DNA of 64,000 nucleotides from contig JABWDB010000002.1 in the NCBI GenBank assembly GCA_019614645.1, positions 17,459,501 to 17,523,500 of the forward strand. The letters run 5' to 3'. Of this stretch, positions 60,013 through 64,000 are shown piece by piece; the stretch's first letter is position 1; each line of letters starts with the position of its first letter. The notes beneath the pieces were generated by a model. The model was not told the DNA's origin. It did no database searches and saw nothing but the letters and a program-made list of their open reading frames with translations. A program made the translations under genes and the position numbers. Source of the stretch: Stratiolaelaps scimitus (Eukaryota; Arthropoda; Arachnida; Mesostigmata; Laelapidae).

Positions 60013-62527
60013 CTACGTTGCTGTCCCGGGTTCAGGCGACGAGTCATCCTCCTCCTGAAAATCAGAATTAATGATGTGTGTCTGTGTGTAAGACTGGTGA
60101 AATCAAAGGGATAATCGAGTTGGAGGGGAGGGTTACAGGGAAAAACGTGTTGGGCGTATGAGAAATTGTCGTTCCTCCATCATCTCCAATCTTACCCTGT
60201 CCTTTTCCAATGTCCCGTTAGCGGGGGTGACCTGCTGGCCTTCTAGCTGCATAGAGGATGAATCGCAGGTGCCCTCAAACGCTGCAAGAGTCTCCCGGAG
60301 GATACGATTCTTTTCAATTTCCTGCGCGAGGAGTGCCGTTCTCGCCTGCAAATAAACATACCACCGGTCACCGCATGATGTTTGATGCCAAATGATAATA
60401 ATCCAAGATTTGCGTATGAGCTTTGCAACTAACGAGCCGAAGGGGGAGCTAGCGTAACTTAGCTATCATTCATACCCGGGGTACGGGGGTCTGCCACTTA
60501 GAAGAGGAGTTCGATAGCAATGGGAACCACAATTTCAGGCCAAAGATGGACGCACAAAACTTGCAAAACGTGACAAAGGTCGCCACGCAAAAATTGCGAT
60601 TTGAGCAACCGAGCAATTACGCGAGAGTTGCAAGCAATTATTGTTGCACTTCGTGTTAGCGAAATCTATTATTCTCTACGCACTCGCAATTTTGCTAGAT
60701 ACGAACCTCTTCGTGCTGTTTCATGAGTAGCAGGCAGGTTTCAAGGCACGACAGCGAGTTTTGACCAGATTCGGACACCCGAGCTAATTGAGCTCGAAGA
60801 TGATGGGAAGCGTTCTGGGCGCGAACACTGAATTCGCCCTCGCTCATTGACGTAGCGAGGAACCCGGTATGCAATCGGGCGGCTTCCGTTACTTCGCTCG
60901 CCAGAAGAGACTGTTGAGCCTGGGCCGTCTGAAAGTACCACGCAACGACAGACTTCAGAGAGATGCGACAAACTGGAGATGAACGAACTCATGCTTCGGA
61001 CAGGCACAACCCTGTATAAATGGTTAGTTTGTTGGGCGAAATGCTCAGATCACGGCAATGTTTGGGTCTACCAACGAGGTTAATCGAAACGTCGGAAAGT
61101 ACTCAATCAACTTAAATAGTTAATACCAATATTATCGTCACACCAAAGAGGGAGGTCTAAGGAAGAGCCTCGAATATCTACTTTCATATCAAGACTACTA
61201 GGCTAGATTCAGCCTGAGTGAAAACTATTTCAACTACAAAAGGCACGCGTCGCCAAATCATGCTAAGTAACTAAATAGCACAATTACCATTAGCGCGTTC
61301 TGTATGAATCCGAGAGGAGGAATTTGATCGTTAATATCTGTGAAGACTAGTCCATTTCTATCGGCCATTCCACAACGCGTCGGGCCAAAGGTAGCGTGCT
61401 CTTTTAAGGCTCGCAGCCAACGGCTTTTTTCCAGCGCGGTAGCCGCCGATAAACGCTCGGAAGAGCCATTCGCACTCACTACAGTGAAGCAACGCTCCTC
61501 ACGTGGATCCGCCTAATAACAAACAAGCAAATGTAACCATACACTTACTATAACCATAATGCTTTGCTGCTGGCCTCTAAATGGAAAGGCGACAGGTATC
61601 TTGCAACCGTTTGGCAATGCAGCTAGTGTCGTCTGACGTTCTTGGTCGAGGATCGTTCTTAGAACGATAGAGAGTGTTTACGTATGGCATAATGAGTTTT
61701 CTTTTCCTATGAAATAGGTGGAGTGTGGTCCACTCACCAGAATTACAGCGCCTTCCAAGTAATGAAATTTCTTTCGACGTGAGCCGGTTGATGCGTCCGC
61801 ACGGTTTCGGAAAAACGAGAGAACCCCGCGATCAGCAACAGCCCAGACGGCCTGTGTACCGAGGAAGCGTTTCTTCTAAAATGAATAGCGTACAGCAAAC
61901 ATGCATACGAGAGATAAACAGTACCAAATTAGCATTAGGTAGATAGTGAACTCAATAATATATCAGAGCATAGAACTTGAGAATTATTCAAGTTCAGGGC
62001 CATAGCCAAGAGCGAACAAAAAACCGCGTGCGTCGTATTATAGATAAAGGAAGATCATCTTATTGCACCTAGTACGTGCATACGGGCTTCATTTGACAAC
62101 AGCTTTCAAATGAAGATATACACCAGGCCTGTTTGCTTGCCTGTCTTAAAAAAAATCACCTTTGATAGAAAATATTAATAGTAATAGCAATAATAATAAT
62201 AATAATAATGCACATGTCTGCTTCCTTACCCGAATCACGGGTCCATCGAAACGGGCCACCGCGTTTTTGATCTCGCGTATAGGTGCCACCTTGAGTATAC
62301 CCGTCATCTGCTCGGAGCGAGCCAGATCCGAGGGTGTTAAGCCCCGCTTGTTCCGCAGATCGGGATTAGCTCCGCATTGCAAAAGAAGCACTGCTACCGC
62401 GCGGAGGTCCCTGAGGATAGTGTTGAAATAACGTTTCAACGGTTGCGCGACAACATTGACACAGAAACGCGTCGCTAGACAAGTCCTACGCTGTGCGACT
62501 AAACGGCCAATACACAATATGCATCAG

Positions 62528-62565
<38 letters not shown>

Positions 62566-63680
62566 TGGTATATTCAGAGTCGAATAATAGAGTTTTACTG
62601 AGCCCACATCGTCGAGTACGGCAGGTAGGAATTGAGCTCAGTGAAATGAATTTCATGAATTTCAGTATAGAAAAACCCTTGCGCCTAGTCCTGATTTACT
62701 ATACCTGTGGGCTGCAGCGTGCAAAGCAGAGTTTCCAACGGCGTCGACGGTGTTAACATCAGGTACATTGGTCCGCGAAGGTCGTCTGCGACGAATTCTG
62801 GGGCTCGCCAGACTCAGCTCGTAGTCGGGTATCTCGGAAAATGGCGAGTCGTTTCTTTTGTTACCATTGTTCAGCTGTGAAGAACGGGGAGGAGGGCGAA
62901 GTAGAGATATATAATAGATTGTTGTTACTCAGGACAAAATTATGTGTGTACACACACACACACACACACCGAGACACCCACGTGAAATAGTCTGCGTCGA
63001 AGAGGTCTCATAATAACTGAAAACATTTTGCTATTTATATATAAAATGGACCACTCGCTTACTGGCACACAGTCTGGCGACAACAACGTTCACCCCCTAA
63101 GAGAAAAGTGAATCCCTGTGCAAGTCAAAAAAAAATGTCATCATCGTTCACCGCACAAAGTAACCCACACTCACCAGTACAGAACAAAAACCCCGTTTAA
63201 AGTAACGAAGATATTAACGTAGATAGTAGGTACTGCGGACCTACGCTTGTTTCAGCGACTAAGACCGAATAGCTCTGTCAAACATTTCGTCGAATTTCGT
63301 CCAAACCCTCCACGTAGTGGGCGTACAGTGTGCACTGCGTCAGTAGCGCGCACCGAAAAGCGAAATCATTTGTTCTCTTGGAGAGTCGCACGTCTCATAC
63401 GAGACTCAGGAGGTGGCCATTTGCCATTATTACCACAATTGTAAAAATGTTTCCCTTCGCTTCTAGTAATTTATGTAATTTCTTTCACAATCTCCGTACC
63501 ACCCCTTTTGGTTAATAAAGGTACATTTGTATTGTATTGTAAGATTGATGTCTGTGTAAGCGCTTTTACCAATTTCTGGATGGCACCAACATCTCCATCC
63601 TTCACGGCCTGGAAGAACATTTCCTCCTTGCGTTTCTTGTCAGCGAGCTCGGCTGCTGTTAACACGTTCTTAAGATACAG
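60013..63680 (-). CDS. OSBPL1A: Oxysterol-binding protein-related protein 1 (ORP1/OSBPL1A-like), partial
   Basis: Eight minus-strand exons in transcription order: 63570-63680, 62705-62874, 62230-62410, 61738-61875, 61288-61512, 60707-60928, 60196-60345, 60013-60054. All frames and phases join, giving 412 residues. The 5' end lies beyond the window. Residues about 20-140 are ankyrin repeats (EEMFFQAVKDGDVGAIQKL; VGNSALHAAAHRDLRAVAVLLLQCGANP). Residues about 148-240 are a PH domain starting RFDGPVIRKKRF, with Trp165 and a C-terminal helix around Trp232 (RWLRALKEH). Residues 276-400 are helical linker ending near EKNRILRETL, which matches the ORP1 segment after its PH domain. In mammals the long ORP1 uses its ankyrins to bind Rab7 on late endosomes and controls cholesterol-dependent transport. 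The lipid-binding ORD domain is not found here. The last exon can end in TAG (60013-60015), or splice on at AAC|GTAGAG just before it. A basic insertion (RIRRRRPSR) lengthens the first ankyrin loop. Confidence 0.9.
62530..62562. repeat. (TA)n microsatellite
   Basis: TA run inside the ORP1 intron between exons 62230-62410 and 62705-62874. Similar arrays occur at 481-507, 6973-7007, 7690-7707, 41321-41343, 46137-46161, 48969-48991, 49750-49773, 57152-57178 and 59916-59932. Confidence 0.9.
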
Positions 63681-64000
63681 CTGCAATTTGGAAGAAAAAA
63701 AGAAACGCTGCTGGTAAATTGTACGAAAACGGGAATGGTCCAGTTGTCCAAAACGAGTGGTAAGTGCTCGTTTCGTTGCAACGTGCATTGGTTAGCTTTC
63801 TCTTCATAAACTGTTTAAATACGTAATACGATAAAAATTAGGTCGATATCAAATGAGAAATCTGTCAGATCATGATTGCCATGAACACACTCGTGTTGAG
63901 TGACGGAGAAAATGTTTACGAGAGACCTAAGGGAGCTTAGTTTCTCACTGGTCATGACGACTCTCTCGATGGAAGAAGGGCTGGCCGACTAAAATGTAGT
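63681..64000. other. Right edge, intronic to the ORP1 gene
   Basis: No exon is evident. By comparison with long ORP1, further ankyrin-repeat exons and the start codon should lie to the right, outside the window. Confidence 0.5.

Noticed and set aside
1..64000. CRISPR arrays, operons, riboswitches, insertion sequences, integrated virus genes
   Set aside because: No regularly spaced repeats, no prokaryotic gene structure and no recognisable transposase, reverse transcriptase or viral domain was seen.

Overview
This window is eukaryotic nuclear DNA from an arthropod, most likely a chelicerate of the mite/tick group. It shows spliced genes with canonical GT-AG introns, TATA boxes, AATAAA poly(A) signals, many (TA)n microsatellites and scattered retroposon fragments. 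Two Rebers-Riddiford cuticle genes carry a C-terminal signature (TNELGTESKDAADA...SSAITGEQAA) that I associate with arachnid cuticle proteins. The taxon is an inference; no rRNA, mitochondrial sequence or other strict marker is present. There are no prokaryotic operons, CRISPR arrays or intact viral or transposon coding regions. Genes are sparse and most bases are noncoding.

Layout, left to right. 2.4-7.8 kb (+): two tandem peptidoglycan recognition proteins (PGRPs) with shared intron positions and complete zinc-amidase ligands. The first has a signal peptide. The second has none and lacks the conserved disulfide pair. 7.8-17.9 kb: no gene I can support. 17.9-29.6 kb (+): two related cuticle genes about 9.5 kb apart, each apparently built from a first exon whose only coding codon is the initiator ATG plus one exon encoding everything else. 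29-39 kb: gene-poor, with tRNA-derived SINE copies. 39.2-40.8 kb (-): a three-exon gene for a 120-residue secreted, charged, helical protein that I do not recognise. 43.6-45.0 kb (+): a probable small secreted protein with a KGRR processing/amidation-like site. 45.9-49.6 kb: several candidate exons on both strands that I cannot assign to a family. 49.6-60.0 kb: no supported gene. 60.0-63.7 kb (-): eight exons of an oxysterol-binding-protein-related protein 1 (ORP1/OSBPL1A-like) gene, covering ankyrin repeats, PH domain and helical linker. Its 5' end lies beyond the right edge and its ORD lipid-transfer domain is not seen in the window.

Functionally the genes are independent neighbours: peptidoglycan sensing or degradation, cuticle, secreted small proteins and a lipid-transfer/endosomal adaptor. 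The PGRP pair and the cuticle pair each look like local duplications. Splice structures were assembled by hand from reading frame, phase and splice consensus. Chains with matching phases and recognisable domains are strong; single exons of unknown family are flagged as low confidence.
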